Part shown: positions 37,139 through 46,064 of the stretch, piece after piece
Layout of the letters: each line of letters starts with the position of its first letter
Position numbering within the stretch: position 1 is the stretch's first letter
NCBI RefSeq assembly: GCF_020829495.1
Contig: NZ_JAIVFQ010000025.1
Span: 22,752-86,751 of the forward strand
Origin: Nostoc favosum CHAB5714
GTDB taxonomy: Bacteria > Cyanobacteriota > Cyanobacteriia > Cyanobacteriales > Nostocaceae
Direction of reading: 5' to 3'
DNA length: 64,000 bases
The notes under the pieces: model-generated
Told to the model about the DNA's origin: nothing
What the model saw: the letters and a program-made list of their open reading frames with translations, nothing else
The model's database searches: none
Program-made: the position numbers and the translations under genes

Positions 37139-37452
37139 ATTTTGCCACAGGCTCCAGTCTCATTGATTCGCATCATGAGACGCAAAGTATCACCAAATTG
37201 ATCACGAGCCTTTGTTCTGGCAACATCCTCATTTGGATCTATAAAATAGTCTCCACTCTCAGGCTCAATGACTATAAACCAGTCGTAGTGTTCTTTGATT
37301 AACTCTGGTTGAACTCTGTCAAATACTACTCGACAACGTTGATAAAATACCTCATCTTCAGCTTTGCGTCTGGCTCTTTCTTCTGGTGATAGTTGACGTT
37401 CGGGAAATACTCTTCCTCGACGTGGTGTGTGATTAGAGGATAGTTGTGTCAT
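37135..37452 (-). CDS. Partner protein of the aspartic protease (unknown family)
   Basis: About 105 residues from the ATG at 37452; a longer in-frame reading to 37665 translates repeat DNA and is rejected. Basic N-terminus (HTPRRGRVFPERQLSPEERA) and an acidic C-terminal domain (HYDWFIVIEPESGDYFIDPN). It overlaps the protease gene by ATGA. I recognise only that such pairs occur in cyanobacteria; function unknown. Confidence 0.65.
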   Translation of the reverse strand: MTQLSSNHTPRRGRVFPERQLSPEERARRKAEDEVFYQRCRVVFDRVQPELIKEHYDWFIVIEPESGDYFIDPNEDVARTKARDQFGDTLRLMMRINETGACGKI

Positions 37453-37875
37453 TTTGTTTACTATTTGATTGGATAATAGCCTCTTAGTTTCTATATATTG
37501 ATTATATATAGGAATCCTAAATGAGTTGTGAAAAATATAGATGAGGAAACGAACCGCCATCTCTACGAGAGGCTTCCGCCAACGCGCAGCGTCTCGTAAG
37601 AGAAGGACGCCTTCTGGTGCGTCGGCTTCCGCCAACGCGCAGCGTCTCGTAAGAGTTGGACGCAAAGGAAAGAAAGAAGAAAGAGAGATATAATTTTAAC
37701 GAATGATTTATGACTGCTATATCTGAAGCGATCGCCAGAAATAATTTATCAATATTCTTTCATATCAAGCCCTCTTTTTAAAACCTCATATTCCTCAATC
37801 AAAATGTCAAAATAAAAAGCGATCGCTCTTTATTTTAAAAGAGCAATCGCTAATTTTTAGATTACAAAATACAGC
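37453..37875. repeat. Repeat-rich spacer with duplicated CGCAGCGTCTCGTAAGAG unit
   Basis: At 37560-37660 the unit GGCTTCCGCCAACGCGCAGC plus GTCTCGTAAGAG occurs twice, about 60 bases apart. The rest is AT-rich and non-coding up to the terminator at 37818. Confidence 0.75.
37818..37851 (-). terminator. Intrinsic terminator built on a HIP1 palindrome
   Basis: AGCGATCGCTCTT pairs with AAGAGCAATCGCT (one mismatch) around TATTTTAA; the minus strand continues TTTTTATTTT. It ends the DUF3386 transcript. Confidence 0.8.
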
Positions 37876-38532
37876 TTAAGCAGCAACAGGTTCCAACAAT
37901 TTAATATCAGAGAAGATAAATTCTTGAATAGAAAATTGTCCTGCTGTCTCGGTACGAATCTCCCGACGATTTAGGATGAAATAGTTACCAACTTTTTCAT
38001 ATTCATCGATAAATTCGCTTCTACCGCCCTTTTGTTCCCCAGTCTTGGGGTCATGGTACACAGAGTCATAGCGGTGGGATAGGTAGCCTTCCCCGGTGTT
38101 ATGACTGCTAAAGGTGTCAATTGTCACATAAGTCCCGTGGATTAAACGGTGAACATGGCATACTTCATTATTGCGGACTTTGTATTTATCGCCCTCAGCC
38201 TTACCACCCATTAAAAGCTCAACCGCACCAGTTTCGTCAGTTTTACCATAGCTAAACGTATTGGCGCTGTGGGTGTCTTCAAAGCTGCGGCGGATGCGGT
38301 GAATTGCTATCTCCCATGCTTGACCATGAATTGCTTGCTTTGCTGGCTCGTCATCTACATCCAAAACTTCCGCTTTGAGATTGGCGTTGATGATCACTTT
38401 ACCTGTAAACACTTTATCATCTTGCTTAAAGGTAATATTTGCGGTATAACCAGGGAAATTTTTGTCCCAAGTGTAGCGGTTCTCATAAGCAGCCCGGAAA
38501 AGTTCCTGAGCAGAGAGTTGTGTAACTGTCAT
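37876..38532 (-). CDS. DUF3386 family protein
   Basis: 218 residues typical of this cyanobacterial family: AQELFRAAYENRYTWDKNFP, GYTANITFKQDDKVFTGKV, HGQAWEIAIHRIRRSFEDTH and NYFILNRREIRTETAG. Function unknown; soluble, no signal peptide. AGGAGA lies six bases before the ATG at 38532, fixing the start. A terminator follows. It is divergent from the GAF-LuxR regulator upstream with ~100 bases between, so regulation by that protein is possible. Confidence 0.85.
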   Translation of the reverse strand: MTVTQLSAQELFRAAYENRYTWDKNFPGYTANITFKQDDKVFTGKVIINANLKAEVLDVDDEPAKQAIHGQAWEIAIHRIRRSFEDTHSANTFSYGKTDETGAVELLMGGKAEGDKYKVRNNEVCHVHRLIHGTYVTIDTFSSHNTGEGYLSHRYDSVYHDPKTGEQKGGRSEFIDEYEKVGNYFILNRREIRTETAGQFSIQEFIFSDIKLLEPVAA

Positions 38533-38632
38533 GTGCTTCTCCTAGTCGCTACTGTAATTAGCGTTTTAGTTTCCTTGGTATTAGCATAGAAGTAATTGTT
38601 GAGGCTTGGATAGTCCCCAACTGGGTACACTT

Positions 38633-39304
38633 ATGGTTAATTCTCTCCACGCCGTATTTCATGCGATCGCTAATGTCCAGAATGAGCAAGAATTAAGACT
38701 AGCTCTCACGGATAAAATTAGTGAGCATTTTGGCGTGCAAAATTGGGGCATTTATTTCCTAGATGAGCAACCAACGGCTCAAATGGATGTTCAGGGCATT
38801 CCGGCAGTATGCTTAGAAAGCAATCCAGTCGGGCGCTACGTGGTTGAGCGTCATGCTCCCGCCCATGAACAGTTATTATTATCACCAAAAGACTGGAAGC
38901 ATTTTTGCTCGCGTTCTGATCACGAACATGTGATGACTGGGCCAATTGTTTGCGATGGTCGTCTTGTAGGAACGCTTAACTTGGCTCGTGACAAGGGAAA
39001 TCCTGCTTTTAATGGCAATGATTTAGCTGATTTGAGTGCCTTATGCATTCATTTATCAGCAAAAATGGCAACTCTACGGACAAAACCAAAAATATCCCAT
39101 TCTCTTTTAGTAAGTCCTCTAACAGCGCGTGAGTTAGAAATTGCCGACTTAGTGGCGCAGGGGTTAACAAACGCGGAAATTGGGGAAAAACTTTGGATTA
39201 CACAAAATTCCGTCAAACAAGCTTTGAAGAGGATGTTTCGTAAGTTGAAGGTTTCGGCGCGTGCAGAAATGGTAGCAAAGCTACAAGATATACAAGTTTC
39301 TTAA
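38633..39304 (+). CDS. GAF-LuxR transcription regulator
   Basis: 223 residues from the ATG at 38633 (an in-frame TTG at 38606 is the alternative). Residues ~5-155 form a GAF-like sensor domain (LTDKISEHFGVQNWGIYFLD, GPIVCDGRLVGTLNLARDKG). Residues ~165-220 are a LuxR-type HTH (LTARELEIADLVAQGLTNAE then IGEKLWITQNSVKQALKRMF). It has no receiver domain, so it responds directly to a ligand or to redox. Divergent from DUF3386. Confidence 0.85.
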   Translation: MVNSLHAVFHAIANVQNEQELRLALTDKISEHFGVQNWGIYFLDEQPTAQMDVQGIPAVCLESNPVGRYVVERHAPAHEQLLLSPKDWKHFCSRSDHEHVMTGPIVCDGRLVGTLNLARDKGNPAFNGNDLADLSALCIHLSAKMATLRTKPKISHSLLVSPLTARELEIADLVAQGLTNAEIGEKLWITQNSVKQALKRMFRKLKVSARAEMVAKLQDIQVS

Positions 39305-39346
39305 ACCGTGTAAACTAAACTTATAGAAATCGGTGAGTTTAGTTTT

Positions 39347-39535
39347 TCATACTGGATTAACCAGTAATGGTTGCACGGCGCAACTCACTACTCCCTTAAG
39401 CGTAAAAGCTTCTGGGAGATACTTGCGTATAATCTGCAAGCTACCATTTACATCAGCGTTGATAACTCTACCTGACTTAGTACGAAACAATCCTCGGTGT
39501 ACTCGTTTGCCTGCATAACTAATTTGCCTGCAAGG
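39347..39535 (-). pseudogene. C-terminal fragment of a TnpB (IS200/IS605 family) gene
   Basis: The minus strand reads CRQISYAGKRVHRGLFRTKS then GRVINADVNGSLQIIRKYLP, the last conserved segment of TnpB (RuvC-III Asp in NADVNGS). Everything upstream is gone: at ~39540 it joins a palindromic MITE. Ancestral IS remnant. Confidence 0.8.
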
Positions 39536-39539
39536 CGAC

Positions 39540-39683
39540 AATCGTCGCTTCGTCTCCCCTCCTGCTTGCGGGGAGGGGAGATTTTGGGGAGCCAGTGCGG
39601 TCTTGGGTCTCCCCAAGTGGAGCCGGATAGCGTGTGGGGTGCAATGACTGTGGAAATCATAACTAATTATGCGAACATGATAT
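39540..39683. mobile_element. Partial palindromic MITE
   Basis: The core CCCCTCCTGCTTGCGGGGAG and the intact end ATCATAACTAATTATGCGAA plus CATGATAT place it in the IS630-type MITE family; the other end is fused to the TnpB remnant. Confidence 0.7.
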
Positions 39684-39747
39684 AAATTCTGAATTCTGCT
39701 GTAACTAAGCTGATATGCGTCTAAATTATATAAACATTCTTTATAAT

Positions 39748-39790
39748 CGTTGACGGTTGACGGTTGACGGTTGACGGTTGACGGTTATCG
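39748..39790. repeat. GTTGACG heptamer repeats
   Basis: Five tandem TTGACGG units followed by degenerate TCATCAGTCAACAG. Non-coding. Confidence 0.85.
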
Positions 39791-39947
39791 GTCATCAGTC
39801 AACAGTCATCAGGTAAATGTACTAGTTTTATGCGTAACAGCTTATCTAGTTAATGCTTAAGCCTGCGATCGCCTTGTTAAAAAAGTCAACTTTAAATCAA
39901 TCAGAGTGGTAATCAAACTTTATTAGATATCTTGCAAAAATCCCTAA

Positions 39948-40008
39948 GACCCAGCTTTGGCTCTTTGGGGTTCTTCGGGTTTAATAAGCAATCAAGCGGA
40001 CATGATAT
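39948..40008. mobile_element. Right-hand MITE end
   Basis: CAGCTTTGGCTCTTTGGGGT then TTTAATAAGCAATCAAGCGG and ACATGATAT: the right half of the same family, without a left half. The 570 bases from here to 40581 are AT-rich non-coding DNA upstream of the giant RTX gene and presumably hold its promoter. Confidence 0.7.
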
Positions 40009-40581
40009 AACAGTAAAATTCATGCGATCGCTAGCCAACTCAAACTGCAAAAACTCAAATTTTATCTTTTGATAATTATCAACAATAGATTGATTAAAAA
40101 TATAAATAAATATATTGACTTTATTATCTATAAATTTGATATGTATAAATTTTAGCAAATCTTGGTTTTATGCAAATATATTTTAATCATTTCTTCTGTT
40201 TAATTTTATCTTATCTTAATCTTTTCATGGAAACATCTTTACTGCTAGCTAAGTTATCTCATAACTACTATCAACATTAAATTCTGAATCTCAGTCTTCC
40301 ATGCTCATTATTCACTAACACAGATTAGTAGTTGACATTCCACTATCATGTCTCAAGGTTTCGATAACTCTGAGAAAATACGTTTTTCGTAAATGTATTC
40401 TCGGCGTTAATACGAAATTGGACTTAAAGGGCTTGCCGAAACTATATTTTTGTAATTCTGAAATTTACCAGTAATTCCGGTTTCTAGCCTGAGTTAATGA
40501 TTTATTTTTCCACAAGTAATGAGAAAACTTCAATAGCTTGTGATGCAGTTAAATCCAAATACCCAACCAACATTCTAAACT

Positions 40582-43500
40582 ATGGCAATTGAGTTAGTCG
40601 GCTTTGCTTCTTTACCTGCTGATACCTATGGTGATGGGCCAGTTTCTGGTAAGGAAATTTCAGCTAACGGCAGAACGGGGCCTTTTCCAGGACAGCCAAT
40701 ACAGGGCTTTAGCGGTGTCCAGTTTGCTAACAGTAACTCTTTATATTTTTTGTCAGATAATGGTTACGGTAGCAAAGACAATAGTGCAGATTTTCTACTG
40801 CGAATCAATCGTTTAGATCCGAATTTTAAGGGAACAGAAAATGGAGATGGCAGCGTTAAAGTTTTAGATTACATTCAACTGTCTGACCCAAACAACAAGA
40901 TTCCTTTCCAAATAGTTAATGAAGAAAGTTCTGAGAGATTACTGACTGGTGCAGATTTCGATGTAGAGTCATTCGTCTTTGATAAAGACGGGACAATCTG
41001 GGTTGGAGAGGAGTTTGGCCCCTATCTACTACATTTTGATGCCACTGGTAAGTTGTTAGAAGCTCCGATCGCTACACCCGACCAATTCAAAACTTTAAAT
41101 GGAGAAGCACCTAAAGTAATTGGCCACAGAGGTGCAAGTGGGGATCTTCCAGAACATACCTTACAGGCATACATACGAGCAATTGCAGACGGTGCTGACT
41201 TTATTGAGCCAGACTTAGTAGTTACAAAAGATGGTGTGTTAATTGCTCGTCATGAGCCTGCTTTGGCAATTTTAAATGCTGATGGCAGCGTCAATTTAAG
41301 CAATACAACCACAGACGTTTACGATATTAGCAAATATCCACAGTTTGCCGATCGCAAGAAAACAGTCAGTCTAGATGGCAACACAATTACAGGTTGGTTC
41401 GCTGAAGACTTTACTTTAGAAGAAATCAAGACTTTAGGGGCGATACAGCGTCTACCTTTCCGTGACCAATCCTTCAATGGTCAATTTGAAATTCCCACTC
41501 TCGCCGAAATCATCGACTTGGTTAAAGAGGTAGAAGCCCAGACAGGTAAAAAGATTGGCATCTACCCAGAAACGAAGCATCCCACCTATTTTGCCGAAGA
41601 AGCCACTTATGTAGGCACGACAGAGAAAATTAACAGAAACATCAGCGATATACTGATCGATACACTCAAGGCAAATAACTTTACTGACCCCAGTCGCATC
41701 TTCATCCAGTCCTTTGAAGTATCTAACCTCAAACAACTGAATGATAGCATTATGCCTGCGGCAGGGGTGGATATTCCACTTGTCCAACTTTTAGATGCCA
41801 GTGACATTGACATCAACGGTAAAATTATCGAGAGTCAGCCTTATGATTTGAAAGTCAGTGGTGACAGTCGCACTTATGGCGACTTGCGAACTCCAGAAGG
41901 CTTAACTGAAATTGCCACTTATGCTGATGGTATTGGCCCTTGGAAGCGGATGATTGTTAGTGTCAAAGGTACTGATGCTAATGGTGATGGCAAAGCTGAT
42001 GATGTGAATGGGGATGGAACAGTAAATGATGCTGATAAGACTACGTTACCTCCCACTAGCTTAATTCAAGATGCTCACAATGCAGGTTTACAGGTTCATC
42101 CTTACACCTTCCGCAATGAAGACCAGTACTTAGCAGCAGATTACAAAGGTAATCCAGAACTAGAATTTCAGCAGTTCTTTCAATTAGGCGTAGATGCACT
42201 CTTCACAGATTTCCCAGATACAGGGGATAAAGTCCGAGATTTCTTGAGTGATCCTCAGAATAACTTAGTGCGATCCCCACAAAACCCCGATGTTCTCTCA
42301 GGAGATGCTTTTGCTAACTTGGGTAGTTCCAAAGGTTTTGAAGGCGGAGCAATCAACGCCAGCAAAACCAAACTCTATATGCTTCTAGAGGGTACGGTTC
42401 AGGGTGATCCTGCTGGTGCTTTGCGGATTAACGAATTTGATATCGCCAGCCGCGAGTACACTGGTAATAAACTTTACTACGAGTTAGAAAATCCTGCTTA
42501 TGCGATCGGGGATTTAGCAGTCATTAATGATAATGAGTACTTAGTTATTGAGCGGGATGGTGGTCAAGGAACTTCTGCTCAATTCAAGAAGATTTTCAAA
42601 ATAGACCTGTCTAAAACAGATTCTAATGGCTATGTAGCTAAAGAAGAAGTTGCAGACTTATTAAACATCCAAGACCCTAACGACCTCAATGGAGATGGCA
42701 AAACTACCTTTGACTTCCCGTTTGTAACCATTGAAAATGTGTTGGTTGTTGACAAAAACACCATTTTGGTAGCTAATGACAACAACTATCCTTTCTCAAC
42801 AGGTCGTCCTGGAGATGATCCTCAAAATCCAGTTATAGACAACAATGAAATTATTCTGTTGAAGCTGGAGAATCCCCTCAATCTTGCTCCTGGTTTAGGT
42901 AAACCTCAAGCTGAAGACATTAAATTTGGCTCCAGTACCAGCGATGATATTACCACTGGGCCAAATCAAACCTTACTTACAGGTGACGGAGCAGATTTTG
43001 TAGAGGGTACAAAAGGTAACACAATCGTCACTGGGAACGGGGATGACACGGTGCTTGTGGGTAGTGACTCATCAGTGTCCACAGGTGATGGTAATGATCA
43101 GATATTTATTGGTCAAAACGGCCCGGCTCAAAATACTAGTGCCAATGGTGGTAATGGTGATGATGCGATCGCTGTGGTTGAAGCTAGTGGTAATAATAAT
43201 CTATTTGGGGCAGCAGGTGCTGATACCCTGACAGTAATTGAAGGTTCTCGTCAATTATCCTTCGGTGGCTTTGGCAACGATTCCCTCACCAGTAAAGGCA
43301 GTAATAACCGTCTCTACGGTGGTTCCGGTAATGACAAACTGTTTTCCAATGTCAATGATTCTCTATTTGGTGGCGATGGCGATGATGTGCTATTTGCCGG
43401 TCAACAGGGCGGTAATCGCCTCAGTGGTGGTGCTGGTGCTGACCAATTTTGGATTACCAATGGTAGTCTGCCAGCTAGCAAGAACATTATTACTGATTTT

Positions 43501-43668
43501 GCGATCGGGATTGATAAAATCGGGCTGGGCGGTATTGGCCTCAGTAATCTAAGGGTATTGCAACAGGGTGCTGACACTCTCGTGAAAACCGGAAATACAG
43601 AGTTGGTTTCATTGCTGCAAATTAACTTAACTAGCTTGACTGCAAATGACTTCGTTGGGTTTAGTTAA
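40582..43668 (+). CDS. Secreted phytase-like/glycerophosphodiesterase protein with RTX tail
   Basis: 1028 residues, no Sec signal. Residues ~1-170 are the first half of a phytase-like esterase beta-propeller ([20 protein letters not shown]). Residues ~178-560 are a glycerophosphodiester phosphodiesterase: [20 protein letters not shown] (HR and E), [12 protein letters not shown] (ExD) and ARHEPA (His). An EF-hand-like insert ([20 protein letters not shown]) is within it. The propeller resumes at ~580-775 ([17 protein letters not shown]). Residues ~790-1000 hold RTX repeats ([22 protein letters not shown]), ending in [20 protein letters not shown]. It likely scavenges phosphate from extracellular phosphodiesters after type I export. 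A terminator follows. Confidence 0.88.
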   Translation: MAIELVGFASLPADTYGDGPVSGKEISANGRTGPFPGQPIQGFSGVQFANSNSLYFLSDNGYGSKDNSADFLLRINRLDPNFKGTENGDGSVKVLDYIQLSDPNNKIPFQIVNEESSERLLTGADFDVESFVFDKDGTIWVGEEFGPYLLHFDATGKLLEAPIATPDQFKTLNGEAPKVIGHRGASGDLPEHTLQAYIRAIADGADFIEPDLVVTKDGVLIARHEPALAILNADGSVNLSNTTTDVYDISKYPQFADRKKTVSLDGNTITGWFAEDFTLEEIKTLGAIQRLPFRDQSFNGQFEIPTLAEIIDLVKEVEAQTGKKIGIYPETKHPTYFAEEATYVGTTEKINRNISDILIDTLKANNFTDPSRIFIQSFEVSNLKQLNDSIMPAAGVDIPLVQLLDASDIDINGKIIESQPYDLKVSGDSRTYGDLRTPEGLTEIATYADGIGPWKRMIVSVKGTDANGDGKADDVNGDGTVNDADKTTLPPTSLIQDAHNAGLQVHPYTFRNEDQYLAADYKGNPELEFQQFFQLGVDALFTDFPDTGDKVRDFLSDPQNNLVRSPQNPDVLSGDAFANLGSSKGFEGGAINASKTKLYMLLEGTVQGDPAGALRINEFDIASREYTGNKLYYELENPAYAIGDLAVINDNEYLVIERDGGQGTSAQFKKIFKIDLSKTDSNGYVAKEEVADLLNIQDPNDLNGDGKTTFDFPFVTIENVLVVDKNTILVANDNNYPFSTGRPGDDPQNPVIDNNEIILLKLENPLNLAPGLGKPQAEDIKFGSSTSDDITTGPNQTLLTGDGADFVEGTKGNTIVTGNGDDTVLVGSDSSVSTGDGNDQIFIGQNGPAQNTSANGGNGDDAIAVVEASGNNNLFGAAGADTLTVIEGSRQLSFGGFGNDSLTSKGSNNRLYGGSGNDKLFSNVNDSLFGGDGDDVLFAGQQGGNRLSGGAGADQFWITNGSLPASKNIITDFAIGIDKIGLGGIGLSNLRVLQQGADTLVKTGNTELVSLLQINLTSLTANDFVGFS

Positions 43669-43702
43669 GTAATCAAACGGACATAATTTTACTTAGCAAA
43701 AT

Positions 43703-43740
43703 AAAACAACCCCATCTCGCAACCGGGATGGGGTTGTTTT
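43703..43740 (+). terminator. Intrinsic terminator of the GDPD/RTX gene
   Basis: A 14 bp perfect stem AAAACAACCCCATC / GATGGGGTTGTTTT, with T-rich 3' arm. It lies 34 bases past the stop codon. Confidence 0.9.
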
Positions 43741-44432
43741 ATGCATAGCGATTAAATGGACTCAATCTTAATTAAACCAGTAAATTTACTGAAGGCAGTT
43801 ATAGTCTTTGCTTCATAAATTTAATAGTTATTACTGTAAGCTGACAAAAAATCTTCACAGAAGAAAGGCAGAGGGCCCGTGCGATTCGATGTGGGTGAAT
43901 CACGGTAATCAGTCCGTAAATAACCCCACCAACCAAATCTAAAAACAGAGATGGTTGAACTCTCAGATAGATGCAGGTGAAAGTCCTGCCCACATGACTC
44001 AGGTGTGACTCCTTATCTGTCCACACTAACCAGACTCGATTTCTGGAAAGTGAAGCTGGAAACAGGGCGCAATCAGACATCTGTTGTGAGGTGACACTGG
44101 CGCTAACAGGGAGTTCCCAAGGTGAAACTGAGCCTAAAAAAGCAACCCAGCCTTGAGCGGGACACAACAGACAAAACCCGACTCCATTGGAGATTATTCC
44201 CGCCGCAAATGTCCTCAATAGCGGCATGAGTCTAGGGAATCCAAAGGTTGAATTGGCTACACCTAAAGGAACGAAATAATCTCTCTGAGGGAACGAATAA
44301 AAACGAACTGAGGGTCTAAGGGAAGGTCGAACCCCAAGTAGGCTGGACGAGCAGCGGAATTCCTTCGGTTCGGGTAGGACAACCCGTAATTGGGTTGAGG
44401 TGTTCAGAAGACACACGACTGAAGTAAGAGCG

Positions 44433-44837
44433 ATGATTGGACACAGTAGAAATACCAGTGAATCTTGGAAAGGACTACCGTGGAAGAAATTCCGTCGTAA
44501 CCTATTCCGCCTACAAAAGCGCGTGTACAAAGCTGTTCGAGTTGGCGACTATCGGAAAGCTCGCTCACTACAAAAGCTGATTCTGAAATCTACTTCGGCT
44601 AGATTACTGGCGATTCGGCAAGTAACACAGCTAAATGCTGGAAAAAAGACCGCAGGTATTGATGGCAAAGCGTCCCTCAGTTTTGGAGAACGCTTTGCAC
44701 TTGAAGAACTCTTTAAGTCCAGTGTGAATAACTGGAATCATAACAAACTCAGGGAAATACCGATACCAAAAAAGGACGGAAAAACCCGAACCCTGAAAGT
44801 CCCGACGGTGTATTCATATTGCACCTTGATTCAATGA
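44433..44837 (+). CDS. Intron-encoded protein, N-terminal part (interrupted gene)
   Basis: From the ATG at 44433: IGHSRNTSESWKGLPWKKFR is the usual N-terminal region of intron-encoded proteins. Then RNLFRLQKRVYKAVRVGDYR, VTQLNAGKKTAGIDGK (RT-0/1) and LREIPIPKKDGKTRTLKVPT follow. After VPT (codons 44799-44807) the reading enters the inserted element and stops at 44837. Residues from 48631 onward (VPTIADRAWQC...) continue the protein exactly, so the gene was split by the insertion. Without it the protein would have ~517 residues. Confidence 0.9.
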   Translation: MIGHSRNTSESWKGLPWKKFRRNLFRLQKRVYKAVRVGDYRKARSLQKLILKSTSARLLAIRQVTQLNAGKKTAGIDGKASLSFGERFALEELFKSSVNNWNHNKLREIPIPKKDGKTRTLKVPTVYSYCTLIQ

Positions 44838-45032
44838 AGTTTAGGGATATTCTCCTCTCTATGATTATTCTCCACTCAATGCGCTGCAATTGGGTACAGA
44901 TTTTCTCACAAGTGAGCGAGCCTCCCCAAGGGAAGAGCTTCGCTAAGGTGAAAAAAGTAGTGGTTAGTGAGCTATGAGTGAGCTACTAATAGGGTAGGCT
45001 AGAGTTGTATCAAGTGTGGAAGTCTAACAACA

Positions 45033-45365
45033 ATGGCAACAAAAAATCCCCGTATAGCAGCCTACCCACCACCCAAAGTCTATGAACTGTTGGTTGAATT
45101 TAAGCACTCTCAAGGATTAAAGTCAGATTCTGCCGCTATTGTAGCAATTCTTGAGACTTACCTATGTGGTAGCATACCTAATGTGCTACCAAGTGAGCTG
45201 TCAGGTACACCAAAGCGGATTGAGGATTTAGAGGTGAAGGTGAGCAGTCTGCTTTCTGATGTAGCAGAACTCAAGCAGGCAATAAGTCAGTATACTTGTC
45301 AATCTTCTGGTGAGGATCTATCGCACAACGAATATCTGCATCAGCCTGACAACTGCGAGGATTAA
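45033..45365 (+). CDS. RHH-like small DNA-binding protein of the element
   Basis: 110 residues. N-terminus IAAYPPPKVYELLVEFKHSQ then GLKSDSAAIVAILETYL has the look of a ribbon-helix-helix/MetJ-Arc-type protein. The following segment (KRIEDLEVKVSSLLSDVAEL) is a coiled coil. An accessory or regulatory role in element control is inferred; the AGTGAGCYA sites are its possible targets. ATG start, 38 bases before the next gene. Confidence 0.65.
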   Translation: MATKNPRIAAYPPPKVYELLVEFKHSQGLKSDSAAIVAILETYLCGSIPNVLPSELSGTPKRIEDLEVKVSSLLSDVAELKQAISQYTCQSSGEDLSHNEYLHQPDNCED

Positions 45366-45403
45366 GTGAGCAACCAGAAAAATTACCAAACACAACCTTT
45401 GAC

Positions 45404-45997
45404 TTGACAAATGACTCTGTACTGATGTCCGTGAGTACATCTAGAAGTGAGCTACAAGTAACCGGGGCAGATGGTGACACTCAATTAGTGAAGTCATCTG
45501 TTTATAAAACTGAATCTACCAACAGTGAGCTATCAAATGAGTCACTCTTGGTAACACCAATTGCCGAATCTATTTTAAACTACCCACCAGTTCAGGAAAA
45601 CACCGTTCCCTATAGTGAGTTACTAGGTGAGCCACTAGCTAATTCGCTGGAGACAGTCATCAGTAAGCTATCAAGTGAGCCACTATCTGGTCTACCATTG
45701 GTCAAAGAAAATAATCATCTCAAACTATCATCGCTCAATAGTGAGCCACTCGACGACTTACCTGATAGCTCACTAGAGAAAACCGAAAGTAAAAATTCCC
45801 TTCAAGTACCACTTCACCTCACTGGTGCAGCTTTAGCAAGAAGATTAAATGTTTCTCCCAGCACCCTTCGTCATAAGAAAAATGCTCCCAATTTTGGGCA
45901 ATGGACTTCTCTTCATGATCCAGATGGAATTGCTTGGCATTTTAATGGTGAAAAATTTATTGAAAAACCCTCACCCGAAGACAGCAAAACCCCTTGA
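45404..45997 (+). CDS. Element protein with Ser-Glu-Leu repeats and C-terminal HTH
   Basis: 197 residues. The first ~130 are low-complexity with SELSNESLL, YSELLGEPLANS, ISKLSSEPLSG and SLNSEPLDD, produced by the AGTGAGCYA DNA repeats. The C-terminal ~60 residues form a compact domain, LTGAALARRLNVSPSTLRHK then WTSLHDPDGIAWHFNGEKFI, like MerR/excisionase-type helix-turn-helix proteins. That makes it a candidate directionality factor. Next gene after the RHH protein on the same strand, likely co-transcribed. Confidence 0.65.
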   Translation: MTNDSVLMSVSTSRSELQVTGADGDTQLVKSSVYKTESTNSELSNESLLVTPIAESILNYPPVQENTVPYSELLGEPLANSLETVISKLSSEPLSGLPLVKENNHLKLSSLNSEPLDDLPDSSLEKTESKNSLQVPLHLTGAALARRLNVSPSTLRHKKNAPNFGQWTSLHDPDGIAWHFNGEKFIEKPSPEDSKTP

Positions 45998-46064
45998 GTA
46001 CAAAATTACTCAAAGGGGTTAACGATATTCAAACTATTGTTTTCGGCTCACTATCAAACTGGTA

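Larger units (their letters stand above)
44911..46053. repeat. Iterated AGTGAGCYA motif
   Basis: Copies start at 44911, 44966, 44977, 45192, 45446, 45524, 45614, 45626, 45662, 45674 and 45740, with inverse copies at 45766 and 46046. Pairs are 11-12 bases apart (44966/44977, 45614/45626, 45662/45674). They run through non-coding and coding DNA alike, and within the 45404 gene they dictate SELS, SELL and SEPL peptide repeats. Probably protein-binding sites. Confidence 0.75.

Noticed and set aside
37453..37665. Upstream extension of the protease partner gene
   Set aside because: The extension translates the CGCAGCGTCTCGTAAGAG repeat; the ATG at 37452 gives a normal protein start.
43799..44530. 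A 243-codon minus-strand reading over the 5' part of the intron
   Set aside because: It is the complement of structured ribozyme DNA and the start of the reverse transcriptase; no ribosome site or family match.
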